Shown here one piece after another: positions 62,456-64,000 of a stretch of 64,000 bases of DNA. A model generated the notes under the pieces. It had not been told where the DNA came from. It saw nothing but the letters and a program-made list of their open reading frames with translations, and made no database searches. Positions within the stretch are counted from its first letter, which is position 1; the number at the start of each line of letters is the position of its first letter. Origin of the DNA: Citrifermentans bemidjiense Bem (GTDB lineage Bacteria; Desulfobacterota; Desulfuromonadia; Geobacterales; Geobacteraceae). The position numbers and the translations under genes were made by a program. The stretch is from the NCBI RefSeq assembly GCF_000020725.1, contig NC_011146.1, positions 3,409,501-3,473,500 of the forward strand, written 5' to 3'.

Positions 62456-63922
62456 TTATTGCAATGAAACGCCCTTGCGTTTTTGCTCGCCCTCCTTCGC
62501 TTCAAACTTCCTATACTGAATGTGGTACTTGCTGAAACCATTATCTGCGTTCCTGATGGCTTCTCTTTCGAAGGCTTCGATATCGTGATGGTACTCGTCT
62601 TGAATGTCAAGGTCGTAGATCAGATCCCACGAAGTTTTATCCCTTTTCACTTTGATTTCAGTCCCGTACTTTGCTGACACTATTCTGTCCATTGTACAAG
62701 AAAGCTCATTTTGATGGAGACGGCTTACAAGGAACGAATCATGAAGCGGCAAGACACAAATATTTTTCTTCACCAACTTGAGCATCACTGCTTCAGCGAT
62801 ATCAGAATCCACTCGTTGTAACCTCCTTCCGGCTGATGAAAAGAAATACTTGCCTATGCCGTTGTGCTTCTCCATGAAACCGTCAAATAGCTGATCGATA
62901 CTCAACCCCTTAGGCAGTAAGGGAAAGTTCGGATTTTTTCTCATTTCTGCGATAAGGGCCTTCTTTGCAGAAGCTCTATTTTTTGCGTTCAGCATTATGT
63001 TCATCGAAACCTTCAGTAACTTTCGAGCCTCTGGCGGGAAGGTGGGAACCTCATACATATCTCCCGCTGGAACAGGCAAGCCATCTTCCAGGTACAACAA
63101 CGTTGGATGGAGGCAGGAATAATCCAGTTCGACAATGATCTTGTTATCTATCCTGATAAACTTTCTGTACTCTTTCGGCAGGTTTTGCCAGAAGCCTCCA
63201 TAGAACCGTCCCCCTTCTGAAAATGTACCGTTGCAGAAACACCGGTGGAGATCCGTGTTTCCGAAGTACAATTCGGTGCTCGCAGTCCCCCCGGTATCAC
63301 TACTATTGATGCGATGAAAGATCTCGTCAAAGACTTCATCGTAGACGCAAAGGCCTACGAAGTGGCGCTGGTTTATGGAATTTATGAACTGGAGGTTTCG
63401 GCGCATCAGGAATGTTTCCTCAGTTTCTTCAAAAGGGAGGTTCCTCCCCTCCTCGTCGCGAAGGACAATCAGTTGGTGTCTAGCTTTAAGTTGGAGGTTA
63501 CCTGTTCCTATTCGCGCAAAAAAACTGGCCATCACAGAGGTTGCTCGCATCCTGGCTCGGAATGCCACGTGCTGATCGGGATAGTAGATTCCTTTGGTTC
63601 CTTCTATTAATCCGAATTTAGCAAGGCCATCGATGATCCTCGTCGTGGGGCCATATGCAACCTTGACAGGCGGAACAGGCACCTCCTGCTTGGAGTAGTC
63701 ATTTTTGTTCCTGGAGTAGGCCACATATGTCTCAGGGGATATCTGATATCCAAGGTGCAAATTCTGCAATATTAGGAGCAAATGGCGATCGTGGATCGGT
63801 TTCCAGTATTTAAAAGACGACAGATCCTTTAACTGTGGTCTTATATATCCAAGCAATTCGCCATACGGGTCAGGATCAGTGACGATGTAATGACTGAATT
63901 TAATAGATTTACGATAGCCCAT
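62456..63922 (-). CDS. Uncharacterised protein with family-A-polymerase-like palm motifs
   Basis: 488 aa. GRFYGGFWQNLP...RIDNKIIVELDYSCLHPTLLY has a motif A-like DYS (D267). R300-x3-K304 with spacing to LNAKN resembles motif B (R-x3-K-x7). LPLHDSFLV (H394-D395) is like motif C (HDE). The N-terminal third is unlike any domain I know. From memory, this family is widespread in mobile elements of proteobacteria but is usually called hypothetical. Likely a primer-dependent or primase-like polymerase of the island; this is inference. Start ATG 63922 has no strong ribosome site. Confidence 0.6.
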   Translation of the reverse strand: MGYRKSIKFSHYIVTDPDPYGELLGYIRPQLKDLSSFKYWKPIHDRHLLLILQNLHLGYQISPETYVAYSRNKNDYSKQEVPVPPVKVAYGPTTRIIDGLAKFGLIEGTKGIYYPDQHVAFRARMRATSVMASFFARIGTGNLQLKARHQLIVLRDEEGRNLPFEETEETFLMRRNLQFINSINQRHFVGLCVYDEVFDEIFHRINSSDTGGTASTELYFGNTDLHRCFCNGTFSEGGRFYGGFWQNLPKEYRKFIRIDNKIIVELDYSCLHPTLLYLEDGLPVPAGDMYEVPTFPPEARKLLKVSMNIMLNAKNRASAKKALIAEMRKNPNFPLLPKGLSIDQLFDGFMEKHNGIGKYFFSSAGRRLQRVDSDIAEAVMLKLVKKNICVLPLHDSFLVSRLHQNELSCTMDRIVSAKYGTEIKVKRDKTSWDLIYDLDIQDEYHHDIEAFEREAIRNADNGFSKYHIQYRKFEAKEGEQKRKGVSLQ

Positions 63923-64000
63923 TACAGTGACAGCCCGTCCTTATCATTAATTTTCAGGCATCGTGCACGTGCCTTTGTAGTTTTGTCTCGCTGGCTTCTT

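Overview
The window looks like a chromosome segment of a Geobacteraceae bacterium (Geobacter/Geomonas/Citrifermentans type). Evidence: an octaheme nitrite reductase, a diheme lipoprotein cytochrome, many hybrid histidine kinases with PilZ and chemotaxis proteins, a selenocysteine peroxiredoxin, a GEMM-type riboswitch close to the Geobacter cAMP-GMP variant, and short palindromic intergenic repeats of the kind often seen in this family. No rRNA or tRNA gene was seen. All names come from reading motifs, not from database searches.

Layout. 1-23.3 kb is core-like and GC-rich: a chemotaxis receptor end, the nitrite reductase behind an FNR/HcpR-like palindrome, three hybrid kinases, a PhoR/PhoB-like pair, a nucleoside-recognition-domain membrane protein, the diheme lipoprotein, the Sec peroxiredoxin, a CrtI-like oxidoreductase, an SDR, a VOC protein, a DnaJ-like zinc protein and a rhodanese. 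23.3-27.2 kb is a decayed zone: a 14-unit array phased at 20-21 bp, an antitoxin with a truncated toxin, a riboswitch-controlled small lipoprotein, and deleted copies of a REP-associated transposase. 27.2-37.2 kb is AT-rich and defence-like: HEPN plus DUF262, a two-gene set resembling GAPS4, a 563-aa PD-(D/E)XK protein, an HNH nuclease, and a HepT/MNT toxin-antitoxin pair with a DUF2442 fusion. 37.6-44.4 kb is a six-gene arn operon for Ara4N modification of lipid A, with ArnA split into two genes.

45.4-51.5 kb is a 6.1-kb integrative element bounded by a 14-bp copy of the tmRNA 3' end. It carries a P4-type integrase, AlpA, Rha, a winged-helix protein and iteron-like repeats. The tmRNA at 51.5-51.83 kb lacks its 5' end; different arm-type repeats beyond it suggest a second island running past the right edge. 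That part (51.9-64 kb) has a restriction-modification pair, two serine recombinases, paired paralogous membrane proteins coupled to one of them, clusters of tiny zinc-ribbon ORFs, a PEP-CTERM metalloprotease gene with many frameshifts, and an uncharacterised protein with family-A-polymerase-like palm motifs.

How genes work together: nitrite reduction under probable nitrosative or redox control; Ara4N synthesis, transfer and attachment in one operon; and accessory modules (defence, toxin-antitoxin, recombination) stacked around ssrA and in the AT-rich block.
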